This document shows positions 1 through 6,568 of a stretch of 8,900 nt of DNA, piece by piece. The stretch covers positions 1 through 8,900 of the forward strand of contig DATDFN010000160.1 of the NCBI GenBank assembly GCA_036522615.1, written 5' to 3'. The notes below the pieces were generated by a model that saw only the letters and a list, made by a program, of their open reading frames with translations, was not told the origin of the DNA and did not search any database. Positions within the stretch are counted from its first letter, which is position 1, and each line of letters opens with the position of its first letter. The translations under genes were made by a program, and so were the position numbers. Source of the stretch: JAJPJQ01 sp036522615. GTDB lineage: Bacteria; Desulfobacterota; Binatia; UBA9968.

Positions 1-736
1 GGTGAGGCGAGCCGGCAGCGCCGCGAGCCTCGTCCTCGGTCTCCTCCTCGTCATCAGCGGCGGGCCGCTCGGCCGCGGACGGCGCTTTCGAGCGGTCGCC
101 TTTTTCCCACGGCGTCCTTTGAACCTCGAGTTGATCGACAATGTCGCCGATGCCCGCGACGTCGTGTAGCAGCTCGGTGATCGTCTGGTGCTGCCGCGCG
201 CTCGGCACCGTCCCCTCGAGGTGAATGACGCCGTCGCGGCTGGAGATATGGAGCTCGTCTCTATCGATGTTGCCCGCGTCGCGAACCATATCGTTGAGCG
301 CGGCCTCGATCTCCTCGTCGTCGAGCAGGCTCAAGTCCGCGGGCAGCCGGCTTTCCTCGGTTTCTTCCTCGGCGCCGGCCGCCCTGCCTTCGTGCGCGCG
401 CGCGCAATCGATACACAGCCGCGTCGTCGGCAGCGCGCGCAACCGCGCCAGGGCGATGTATCTCCCGCAGGAGAGACATTTTCCATAGGTCCCGCGGACG
501 ATCCGGAGGATCGCCTCGTCGATCTCTTCGAGCGCCTGCCGGTCGCGGGTGCTCAAGTGCTCGAGCACGGTCGCGATCCGTTCTTTCTGCGCCTCTTCCT
601 CGAGCTCAGCCTCCTGCTCTTCGGTGATATTTTTCAACTCTCCCTCGACGTCTTCGACGCCGCCGAGGATGGCGAGCCGTCGTTGATGCAACTCCTCCGA
701 GAGCGAATCGATGATCTTCTTTTTTCGGGTGTTCAT
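1..736 (-). CDS. TraR/DksA-type zinc-finger protein with a BON domain (partial, C-terminus off window)
   Basis: Reading from ATG at 736, the minus strand stays open to the left edge (245 codons, no stop). Residues 1-80 are a charged helical, coiled-coil-like segment with an acidic patch near 39-49 (AELEEEAQ) where DksA has its DxxDxA tip. Residues 87-111 form the C4 zinc finger: CLSC, then 17 residues, then CIDC, with the family-typical ALPTTRLCIDC ending. Residues about 140-205 look like a BON domain (IHLEGTVPSARQ, then a hydrophobic GIGDIVDQLEV strand). A low-complexity acidic tail follows. The start is firm: AAGGAGG lies 7 bases upstream. DksA/TraR proteins bind the RNA polymerase secondary channel with ppGpp; BON domains usually bind membranes or ligands in envelope proteins. 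There is no signal peptide, so a cytoplasmic regulator is likely. It lies 44 bases downstream of the cation transporter on the same strand. Domain identity is fairly sure; function is not. Confidence 0.85.
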   Translation of the reverse strand, partial: MNTRKKKIIDSLSEELHQRRLAILGGVEDVEGELKNITEEQEAELEEEAQKERIATVLEHLSTRDRQALEEIDEAILRIVRGTYGKCLSCGRYIALARLRALPTTRLCIDCARAHEGRAAGAEEETEESRLPADLSLLDDEEIEAALNDMVRDAGNIDRDELHISSRDGVIHLEGTVPSARQHQTITELLHDVAGIGDIVDQLEVQRTPWEKGDRSKAPSAAERPAADDEEETEDEARGAAGSPH

Positions 737-780
737 GGTGCCTCCTTACTGACAATATTGCGTCCGCCGCCCGCCCCGCT

Positions 781-1719
781 TCACGCCGCGCCGCTCGCCT
801 CCCTCGACTCCGGCGCGGCGATGGAATCGGCTTCGATAAAGATGTGCCTCACTTCCGGGTGGCGATCGCGGATCTTTTTCTCGACGCGGTCGACCGTGCG
901 CCCCAATTCCGCGGCCGGAAGGTCGGGGCGAAAACGGATGTCCATCGCGAGGAGAATCGTGTCGGGACCGAAGTACATCGTCATCGCGCGGTTCACCTTG
1001 AGAATGCCGGGCTCGGACTCCGCCAGGCGGCGGAGTTGGCGCAGCATGTCGGGATCGGCGGACTCGCCGACAAGCAGGCCTTTGCTCTCGTACGCGAGAA
1101 ACACCGCGACGGTCGCGAGGATCAAGCCAATCGTGATAGACGCGCCGGCATCGAAATAGGGATTCTTCAGTCGGTACGCGAGAATCACGCCGGCGAACGC
1201 GACGATGAGGCCCAGCATCGCAGCCCCGTCTTCGAACAGCACGGCGAACGTCGTCGGGTCCTTGCTCGTGTGCACCGTGCGCCAGACGCCGCGGTCGCCT
1301 TTCTCGGCGATGAATGCCTTGGTCGCGACCATAAACGAAATGCCTTCAGCCACAAACGCAAACCCTAAGACGGCATAGTTCCAGATCGGATTTTGGAACA
1401 GCACCGGATGCCACAGGTGCAGCAGTCCTTCGTAGATCGAAACGCCCCCGCCGATGCCGAAAATTACGATCGCCACGATCAGCGTCCAAAAATACAACTC
1501 CTTCCCGTAGCCGAATGGATGGGCGGCATCGGCCGGCTTGCGGCTCAGCCGGCTGCCGAGCAACAGCAGTGCGCCGTTGCCCGTGTCGACGAGCGAGTGG
1601 ACGCCCTCGGCGACCATCGCCGCGCTCCCCGTAAACGTCGCGGCGACGAACTTGCTCGCCGCGATCGCGAGGTTGGCCGCGATCGCCGCGTAAATCGCCC
1701 TGCTGGATTCCGTTTTCAC
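781..1719 (-). CDS. Cation diffusion facilitator (CDF) family transporter, SLC30A9-like
   Basis: A 312-residue protein of normal CDF length. CDF proteins are dimeric inner-membrane antiporters that export Zn2+, Co2+, Fe2+ or Mn2+ using the proton gradient. Visible features are TM1 near residues 9-29, TM2 with the metal-site motif HSLVD (H41, D45) followed by TGNGALLLLG, AHPFGYGKE (66-74), further membrane segments near 79-100 and 112-133, and TM5 with EDGAAMLG (E163, D164). A cytoplasmic alpha-beta domain occupies roughly 215-300. TM5 carries ED rather than the second HxxxD of zinc-type bacterial CDFs, which is typical of the SLC30A9/ZnT9 branch, so substrate cannot be inferred. The start is GTG at 1719; an in-frame TGA two codons upstream rules out anything longer. 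The ribosome site is weak. The zinc-finger/BON gene follows after 44 bases, suggesting one transcript. Confidence 0.9.
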   Translation of the reverse strand: MKTESSRAIYAAIAANLAIAASKFVAATFTGSAAMVAEGVHSLVDTGNGALLLLGSRLSRKPADAAHPFGYGKELYFWTLIVAIVIFGIGGGVSIYEGLLHLWHPVLFQNPIWNYAVLGFAFVAEGISFMVATKAFIAEKGDRGVWRTVHTSKDPTTFAVLFEDGAAMLGLIVAFAGVILAYRLKNPYFDAGASITIGLILATVAVFLAYESKGLLVGESADPDMLRQLRRLAESEPGILKVNRAMTMYFGPDTILLAMDIRFRPDLPAAELGRTVDRVEKKIRDRHPEVRHIFIEADSIAAPESREASGAA

Positions 1720-1755
1720 GTACGCTCACGGAAATTCCGCCGATTCCCGAGCCGC

Positions 1756-1773
1756 TGCACCCGGCCCGGTGCA
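1756..1773. promoter_or_regulatory. Interrupted palindrome, possible operator
   Basis: TGCACC and GGTGCA arms flank CGGCCC, giving 6-base perfect arms plus a GGCC core broken by a C/C mismatch. It sits 37 bases upstream of the CDF start and just downstream of the candidate -10, a plausible repressor position. No known metal-regulator operator was recognised. Confidence 0.25.
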
Positions 1774-1782
1774 CAGAGAACT

Positions 1783-1812
1783 AGATTAGCTTCGCCGATC
1801 GTGCAGCACCAA
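1783..1812 (-). promoter_or_regulatory. Weak candidate promoter for the CDF gene
   Basis: On the minus strand TTGGTG (1812-1807) and TAATCT (1788-1783) are separated by 18 bases, a partial match to the sigma-70 consensus. Position upstream of the CDF start is suitable but the match is poor. Confidence 0.2.
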
Positions 1813-1963
1813 TCAGGCGAACACTCAATTAACGGTCGGAATTTACCTGATACGCATTAAGGGGCGCGAGATTTAACCGGCGGGGGCCCCGAAAGACTTG
1901 GATTAGTCCGTAAAAGCGCTAAGAAGTTTAGACGCGGAAAAACCGATGAGAGGGGGCAGGTAA

Positions 1964-3085
1964 ATGAGCGGGAAAAAAATCAAGGTCGCGATTTTAGGCG
2001 TCGGAAATTGCGCGTCGTCGCTGGTGCAGGGTATGGAGTTTTACAAGGACGCGCCGGACGACGCTTTTGTGCCGGGGCTGATGCATGTGAACCTGGGAGG
2101 CTACCATATTCGCGATATCGAATTCAGCGCCGCCTTCGATATCGACGCGAACAAAGTCGGCAAGGATTTGTCCGAGGCCATCTTTACCGCGCCCAACAAT
2201 ACCTACAAATTTTCCGGCGTCCCGCGCCTTAACGTGCCGGTGCGCCGCGGTATGACGCACGATGGCATCGGCAAATACCTTGCCGAGATCATCCGCAAAG
2301 CGCCCGGAACGACCGATGACGTGAGCGGCATCCTCAAATCGACCAAGACCGACGTCGTCGTCTCGTACCTGCCCGTCGGATCGGAGATGGCGACCAAATG
2401 GTACGTCGAGCAGGTGCTCGACGCCGGCTGCGCCTTCGTCAACTGCATCCCCGTTTTCATCGCGTCGCAGCCGTACTGGCGGCGGCGCTTCAAAAGCCGC
2501 GGACTGCCGATCATCGGCGACGACATCAAGTCGCAACTCGGCGCGACGATCACGCACCGCGTGCTCACGCACCTGTTCCGCGACCGCGGCGTGCGCCTCG
2601 ACCGCACGTATCAGCTGAATTTCGGCGGCAATACGGATTTTCTGAACATGCTGGAGCGCGAGCGGCTCGCGTCGAAAAAAATCTCGAAAACCAATTCAGT
2701 GTTGAGCCAGCTCGATTACCCGATGAGCAACGCGAACGCGCATGTGGGGCCGAGCGACTACGTCCCCTGGCTCGAGGACCGCAAGTGGTGCTACATCCGC
2801 ATGGAGGGCACGACGTTCGGCAACGTCCCGCTCAACTGCGAGGTCAAGCTCGAAGTGTGGGACTCGCCGAACTCGGCCGGCGTCGTGATCGACGCGGTGC
2901 GCTGCGCTAAGCTCGCGCTCGACCGCGGCATCGGCGGCGCGATTATCGGGCCGTCGAGCTATTTCATGAAATCGCCGCCCCAGCAATTCGACGACCACGA
3001 GGCGCGCCTGCGCACGGAAGCGTTCATCCAGGACGAAGAGCCCGCCAGAAAAACGGCGACCAAGATCGGCAGGGCGAGAGCGTAA
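1964..3085 (+). CDS. ino1: myo-Inositol-1-phosphate synthase
   Basis: A 373-residue cytosolic NAD-dependent enzyme converting D-glucose 6-phosphate to 1D-myo-inositol 3-phosphate, the first committed step of inositol synthesis. The length fits the short actinobacterial/archaeal-type Ino1 rather than the longer eukaryotic form. The Rossmann NAD site is ILGVGNCASSLVQG (10-23). Family blocks follow in order: SYLPVGSEMATKWY (134-147), FVNCIPVFIAS (158-168), GDDIKSQLGATITHR (185-199, with an active-site lysine), LNFGGNTDFLNM (218-229), SKKISKTNSV (237-246, further lysines), SDYVPWLEDRKW (264-275) and EVKLEVWDSPNSAGV (293-307). All are intact. ATG at 1964 is preceded by a purine-rich AGGGGGCAGG ribosome site. 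The oxidoreductase gene follows on the same strand after 84 bases. No inositol monophosphatase or phosphatidylinositol synthase gene is visible, so the end product (inositol lipid, solute or glycan) is unknown. Confidence 0.96.
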   Translation: MSGKKIKVAILGVGNCASSLVQGMEFYKDAPDDAFVPGLMHVNLGGYHIRDIEFSAAFDIDANKVGKDLSEAIFTAPNNTYKFSGVPRLNVPVRRGMTHDGIGKYLAEIIRKAPGTTDDVSGILKSTKTDVVVSYLPVGSEMATKWYVEQVLDAGCAFVNCIPVFIASQPYWRRRFKSRGLPIIGDDIKSQLGATITHRVLTHLFRDRGVRLDRTYQLNFGGNTDFLNMLERERLASKKISKTNSVLSQLDYPMSNANAHVGPSDYVPWLEDRKWCYIRMEGTTFGNVPLNCEVKLEVWDSPNSAGVVIDAVRCAKLALDRGIGGAIIGPSSYFMKSPPQQFDDHEARLRTEAFIQDEEPARKTATKIGRARA

Positions 3086-3090
3086 AAAAT

Positions 3091-3152
3091 GGTTTCGAGT
3101 TGTAACCTGCAGCTTTGTTTAAGAGCGCAGGGGATTTTTATAAACTCGAACC
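3091..3152 (+). terminator. Nested hairpin between ino1 and the oxidoreductase gene (terminator or processing structure)
   Basis: Outer arms GGTTTCGAGTT (3091-3101) and AACTCGAACC (3143-3152) pair over 10 bases with one bulged T. Inside, CCTGC (3106-3110) pairs with GCAGG (3127-3131) and GCT (3112-3114) with AGC (3124-3126) around a 9-base loop, followed after three bases by five Ts (3135-3139). The inner hairpin plus T-run looks like a leaky intrinsic terminator; the outer stem would lock the whole spacer into one folded element just upstream of the next ribosome site (GAGG, 3162-3165). Confidence 0.4.
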
Positions 3153-3169
3153 GGGCAAAGTGAGGAACC

Positions 3170-4207
3170 ATGTTCGAGCCAGAATCAACCAACGGCCAAA
3201 CCGAGAGCGACGATAAAAGGCCGCGGCCGCGCCTCGGTTTTCTCGGCGTCGGCTGGATCGGTCAGCACCGGCTCAAATCGATCGCCGATGCGCGCCACGC
3301 CGAGATCGTCGGTCTCGCCGATTTGAATCCCGGCGTCGTGGCCGCCGCCGCGCTCGAAGTCCCCGGCGCGGACGTTCAAGAATCACTCCAGGACCTTCTG
3401 CGCATGGACCTCGACGGCATCGTGATCGCGACGCCGACCGCGCTCCATCCCGAGCAAGCGATCGCCGCACTCGACGCCCGGCTGGCGGTATTCTGTCAGA
3501 AGCCGCTCGGCCGCAGCGCGCGCGAGACCGAGAGCGTCATCGAAGCGGCGCGGCGCGCCGATCGGCTTCTCGGCGTCGACATGTCGTATCGCTTCGTCAG
3601 CGCCGTGCGCGAAATTAAGGATCGCATCGACGCCGGTGCGATCGGCGACGTCTATGCGATAGATCTCATGTTTCACAACGCCTACGGTCCCGACAAGCCG
3701 TGGTACTACGATCCCAAGCTCGCGGGCGGCGGCTGCGTGATCGACCTCGGGATCCATCTCGTCGACATGGCGCTCTGGATGACGGGCGCAAACGTCGCCG
3801 AGGTGTCGAGCCGCCTCTATGCGCAGGGCAAGCGGATCCGCCCGGAAGATCACCGCCTCGAAGACTACGCGACGGCGCGACTCGATCTCGACAGCGGCGC
3901 GACGGCGAATCTCGCCTGCTCGTGGCATATGAACGCCGGCGCGGACGCGGTCATCGGCGCGTCGTTTTTCGGCACGAAAGGCGGCCTCGCGATACGCAAC
4001 GTCAACGGCTCCTTCTACGATTTCATCGCCGAGGAATTCATCGGCACGGAACGGAAAGTCATCGCCGAGCCGCCCGACAGCTGGGGCGGCCGCGCGGTCG
4101 TCGACTGGGCGGCGCGTCTCGCCGAGAGCCCGGCGTTCGACCCTGCGATCGAAAGCGGCGGCGCGGTGGCGCGCGTAATCGACGCGATTTATCAGAGGAG
4201 CGAATGA
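3170..4207 (+). CDS. Gfo/Idh/MocA family oxidoreductase
   Basis: A 345-residue NAD(P)-dependent dehydrogenase of the family that includes inositol 2-dehydrogenase and glucose-fructose oxidoreductase. After a 20-residue charged leader, the Rossmann site reads LGFLGVGWIG (22-31), with the acidic end of the second strand at GLADLNP (48-54; D51) and VIATPTALHPEQ (85-96). The usual EKP motif is QKP here (Q110, K111, P112), keeping the catalytic lysine. The substrate-domain motif GGGCVIDLGIHLVDMAL (186-202) holds the expected D192 and H196. Length is normal for the family and no residues appear lost. ATG at 3170 follows GAGG at a suitable distance. Placement 84 bases after ino1 on the same strand suggests an inositol or sugar-phosphate substrate, but substrate specificity in this family cannot be read from sequence. 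The 3' end lies 7 bases from a strong hairpin and faces a convergent gene. Confidence 0.92.
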   Translation: MFEPESTNGQTESDDKRPRPRLGFLGVGWIGQHRLKSIADARHAEIVGLADLNPGVVAAAALEVPGADVQESLQDLLRMDLDGIVIATPTALHPEQAIAALDARLAVFCQKPLGRSARETESVIEAARRADRLLGVDMSYRFVSAVREIKDRIDAGAIGDVYAIDLMFHNAYGPDKPWYYDPKLAGGGCVIDLGIHLVDMALWMTGANVAEVSSRLYAQGKRIRPEDHRLEDYATARLDLDSGATANLACSWHMNAGADAVIGASFFGTKGGLAIRNVNGSFYDFIAEEFIGTERKVIAEPPDSWGGRAVVDWAARLAESPAFDPAIESGGAVARVIDAIYQRSE

Positions 4208-4213
4208 GAATAA

Positions 4214-4236
4214 CCGGCACCGCGCGGCGGAGCCGG
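4214..4236. terminator. GC-rich hairpin between convergent genes, candidate bidirectional terminator
   Basis: A near-perfect palindrome: CCGGC, A, CCGC, a 3-base loop GCG, GCGG, A, GCCGG. Nine G/C pairs are interrupted by one A/A mismatch. It starts 6 bases after the oxidoreductase stop and ends 4 bases from the stop of the opposing 65-residue gene. On the minus strand it is followed by TTATTCT, a modest U-tract; on the plus strand there is none, so termination is likelier for minus-strand transcripts. Confidence 0.45.
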
Positions 4237-4240
4237 AAAG

Positions 4241-4438
4241 CTACGCGCTCGAGCTTCTGAGGGAGTGAGCCCAAGAACGCTTGGTAAGCCGCTTAAGCTC
4301 ATCCCGCAGCCTTTTATTTCGATCCAGCAAGACTTTGTTCTTCTTCACCAGAGAGCGCATCGCTTCCACGGTCTTTTCCGCGCTTTCGAACGCCTTGATC
4401 CACTGCTGCGCCATCGGCGGCCCAATTACGCTGTTCAT
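4241..4438 (-). CDS. Small basic coiled-coil protein of unknown function
   Basis: A 65-residue protein I do not recognise. It is rich in Lys, Arg and Leu; residues about 10-53 form one predicted amphipathic helix with heptad-like leucines (VKKNKVLLDRNKRLRDELK, 31-49), suggesting a coiled coil that could dimerise or bind nucleic acid. There is no signal peptide and no membrane segment. ATG at 4438 has only a distant GGGAG 12 bases upstream; the internal ATG at residue 9 (MAQQW) is an alternative start. The gene begins 25 bases after the stop of the ABC exporter on the same strand and is probably its last operon member. Compositional coherence (no proline after residue 8, alternating charge) argues that it is real rather than a chance frame, but homologues are needed to be sure. 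Confidence 0.55.
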   Translation of the reverse strand: MNSVIGPPMAQQWIKAFESAEKTVEAMRSLVKKNKVLLDRNKRLRDELKRLTKRSWAHSLRSSSA

Positions 4439-4463
4439 TTTCGCGTAAGCTCCCGATTGTTTT

Positions 4464-6299
4464 CTACGCCGCGTCGGTCAGCAGCGCGCCGCTCTGCCAG
4501 GCGAGCTCGTGGTACTTACCCTTCACCGCGACGAGCTCGTCATGCGTGCCCATCTCGGCGATGCGCCCGCCGTCGAGCACGCAGATGAGATCGCAATCGC
4601 GGACCGTGTTGATCTTGTGGCTTACCAGCACGATCGTACGCTTGCCTTTGAGCCGCATGAGCGTCTCGGTGAGATGATTCTCGTGCAGCGCGTCCTGCGC
4701 ACTCGTCGGCTCATCGAGGACGAGGATCGGCGCCTCGGTCAGAAGCGCGCGCGCGACCGCGAGGCGCTGGCGTTGTCCGCCGGAGAGATTCTGCCCGCCC
4801 TCGGTGAGCATCGTATCGTAGCCGCGTGGCAGCCCGGCGATGAAGCGGTCGACGCCGGCCAAGCGCGCGGCGCGGCGAACATCGGCCGGCGGCGCTTCCG
4901 GGCGGCCGTAGGCGATGTTTTCATAGATGCTCGTCGGCAGGACGATCGTATCCTGCAGCGCGAGCGCGATGTGCCGGCGGAGGTCCTTCACGCGCACTTT
5001 CTTGATGTCGCGGCCGTCGAGCGTCACGCGGCCGTCGGAAGGATCGTAAAAGCGCGGCAATAAATTTAGCAGCGTGCTCTTGCCCGCACCGCTGGAGCCG
5101 ACGAAGCCGACGCTGGTGCCGGGCGGAATCGTCACGTCGATGTCGCTCAGGACCGGCTTGCCGGCGACGTATTGAAAATGCACGCGCTCGAAACGGAGAG
5201 CGCGCGGCTTGCGCGGCAGGCGGAGCGCGTCGGGCGCATCGGCGACGAGCGTATCTTTATCGAGCTCCTCGAAAATGCGCCGCGTCGCGACCAGACCGCC
5301 CTGCAGATTCATGCCCGCGCCCGTGAGCTGGCACAGCGGGTCGTACATCATGCCCAGGTAGCTCATGAAAACCATCAGCTCGCCGGGCGTGAGCACGTGC
5401 GTATAGACGAGCCAGCCGCCGTATCCGAGAATCAGCGCGCCGCCGGATCCCAGGATGGCGCCGATGCTGAGCGCGTAGCCGACTTCCTGGCGGTTCATGC
5501 CGAGCCAGGAGTTCACGCAGCGCTCGGCCGCGGAGCCGAAGCGCGACAGCTCGTGGTCCTCGCGGCAGAACGCCTGCGTGAGGCCGATCGCCGACATGGA
5601 GCGGTGCACGGAGCTCAGAAAATCGCTTTCGGCTTCCTTCGCTTCGGTCGATTTCCGGTTGAACCGCCGGCCGAAGATGATGTTGACGAGCATCAGCGGC
5701 GGCACCACGAGCAGCGCCGCGAAGGTGAGCGGCGCGCTGCGCGAGAACAGAATCGAGAGGATGATCGCCATCGTGACGACGGCGAAGCTCACGCTGATGA
5801 GGACGCCCAGCACCATCTGGCAGCCGAGCGTATCGGTCGTGAGACGAAACACCGCATCGCCCATCGGCCGCGCGCGGTGATAGGAAAGATGCATCTGCTG
5901 CAGCTTGCGGAAGAAATCGTGCCGCAGGCGGAGCACCCCGTTATAATTGATGCGCGCCCCGAGAAGCTTCTTGACGACGCCGAAAAGCTCCTGGATGAGA
6001 CGCAGGCCGAGGGCGATCGCGGCAAGACCGACGATCTGCATCAAAGGCTCATGCGGCAGCCAGGCGAGAAAAAGCCGGTGAATGTAATCGTTGCGGGCCG
6101 GCGAGCCGACCAGCGTGTCGACGAGCACGGCGAGCGGCCACGCCTGGAGGATGCTGATAAGGACCGAGATCGTCATCAGCGCGACCAGGAATACGATCGC
6201 CTTGGTATCGTCGCGAAAATAGGACAGGCAGCGGAGCACGTGCCGGCGGTCGGCCTTGCTGCCGAAACAAAAAAATAAATGTAGAGCCTTTTGAATCAT
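4464..6299 (-). CDS. ABC exporter, fused permease and ATPase half-transporter (ABCB/MsbA type)
   Basis: A 611-residue inner-membrane protein, the normal size for half-transporters that work as dimers and export lipids, drugs, peptides or glycans using ATP. Residues about 35-325 form the six-helix type I exporter domain (first helix near VFLVALMTISVLISILQ). The ATPase domain follows: A-loop Tyr 377, Walker A GSSGAGKST (401-409), Q-loop Q449, signature LSGGQ (505-509), Walker B ILVLDE (525-530; catalytic E530) and switch H561. All residues needed for ATP hydrolysis are present. I chose ATG at 6299 because GAGGTG lies 7 bases upstream; an in-frame GTG at 6314 would add five residues but would make that GAGGTG part of the coding sequence. 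Substrate is unknown. The gene lies downstream of the MarC gene but behind a terminator, and is followed by the 65-residue gene. Confidence 0.94.
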   Translation of the reverse strand: MIQKALHLFFCFGSKADRRHVLRCLSYFRDDTKAIVFLVALMTISVLISILQAWPLAVLVDTLVGSPARNDYIHRLFLAWLPHEPLMQIVGLAAIALGLRLIQELFGVVKKLLGARINYNGVLRLRHDFFRKLQQMHLSYHRARPMGDAVFRLTTDTLGCQMVLGVLISVSFAVVTMAIILSILFSRSAPLTFAALLVVPPLMLVNIIFGRRFNRKSTEAKEAESDFLSSVHRSMSAIGLTQAFCREDHELSRFGSAAERCVNSWLGMNRQEVGYALSIGAILGSGGALILGYGGWLVYTHVLTPGELMVFMSYLGMMYDPLCQLTGAGMNLQGGLVATRRIFEELDKDTLVADAPDALRLPRKPRALRFERVHFQYVAGKPVLSDIDVTIPPGTSVGFVGSSGAGKSTLLNLLPRFYDPSDGRVTLDGRDIKKVRVKDLRRHIALALQDTIVLPTSIYENIAYGRPEAPPADVRRAARLAGVDRFIAGLPRGYDTMLTEGGQNLSGGQRQRLAVARALLTEAPILVLDEPTSAQDALHENHLTETLMRLKGKRTIVLVSHKINTVRDCDLICVLDGGRIAEMGTHDELVAVKGKYHELAWQSGALLTDAA

Positions 6300-6502
6300 G
6301 CGCTTACACCTCACGATGAAATTCCAAACGCTGCGAAGCTGAATGGGGTGGAAGGAGCAGGAAGAAAAACCGGAAATGACCTGCGGCGTTTCTGCGATGT
6401 TCCCGTGAGGCTAATCAATACGGCTCAGGATTACAAGGTAAACACCTGAGGCAAGTTACCAATTCTTTGAGGGAATCCCCTAACTGGGTTAAGCGGGAAG
6501 GC
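6300..6502 (-). promoter_or_regulatory. Upstream region of the ABC exporter gene
   Basis: 203 bases without a supported gene; the exporter promoter and leader must lie here because a terminator precedes it. It contains GGTAAACACC (6437-6446), a near copy of a motif found twice upstream of the MarC gene, and an inverted pair GGTAA (6437-6441) / TTACC (6456-6460) with a 14-base loop. On the minus strand, TTGCCT and TAATCC at 15 bases spacing are a poor promoter match. Nothing firmer is visible. Confidence 0.35.
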
Positions 6503-6531
6503 AAAAAAAGCGGCCGGGATCAGCCGACCGC
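6503..6531 (-). terminator. Intrinsic terminator of the MarC-family gene
   Basis: On the minus strand GCGGTCGG pairs with CCGGCCGC over 8 bases (one G-U pair) around a 6-base loop CTGATC, followed directly by seven Ts. It lies 37 bases past the MarC stop codon. This is the clearest terminator in the window and separates MarC from the exporter gene. Confidence 0.88.
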
Positions 6532-6568
6532 CTTAAAAAGGTTTGAGAATTAAAGGAAATCAGCGGCG

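Larger units (their letters stand above)
1720..1963. promoter_or_regulatory. Divergent intergenic region between the CDF gene and ino1
   Basis: 244 bases without a convincing gene, AT-richer than its flanks, so both promoters should lie here. It contains an interrupted palindrome at 1756-1773 and a weak minus-strand promoter at 1783-1812. Toward ino1, a hairpin sits at 1916-1935: GCG and CTAA pair with TTAG and CGC around the loop GAAGT, with one bulged A. No strong plus-strand -35/-10 pair is visible; TTGGAT with TAAGAA at 16 bases spacing (about 1899-1926) is the best but poor. Confidence 0.5.

Noticed and set aside
188..1159. Plus-strand 323-codon ORF
   Set aside because: It is antisense to the zinc-finger/BON gene and the CDF gene, both of which have clear family motifs; its own translation has no recognisable domain and a biased Arg/Pro composition.
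5172..6278. Plus-strand 368-codon ORF
   Set aside because: Antisense to the ABC exporter; very rich in His, Arg, Glu and Ala as expected for a mirror frame of a GC-rich gene.
6299..6314. GTG at 6314 as the exporter start
   Set aside because: GAGGTG at 6307-6312 is well spaced for ATG 6299 and would be part of the coding sequence if GTG were used.
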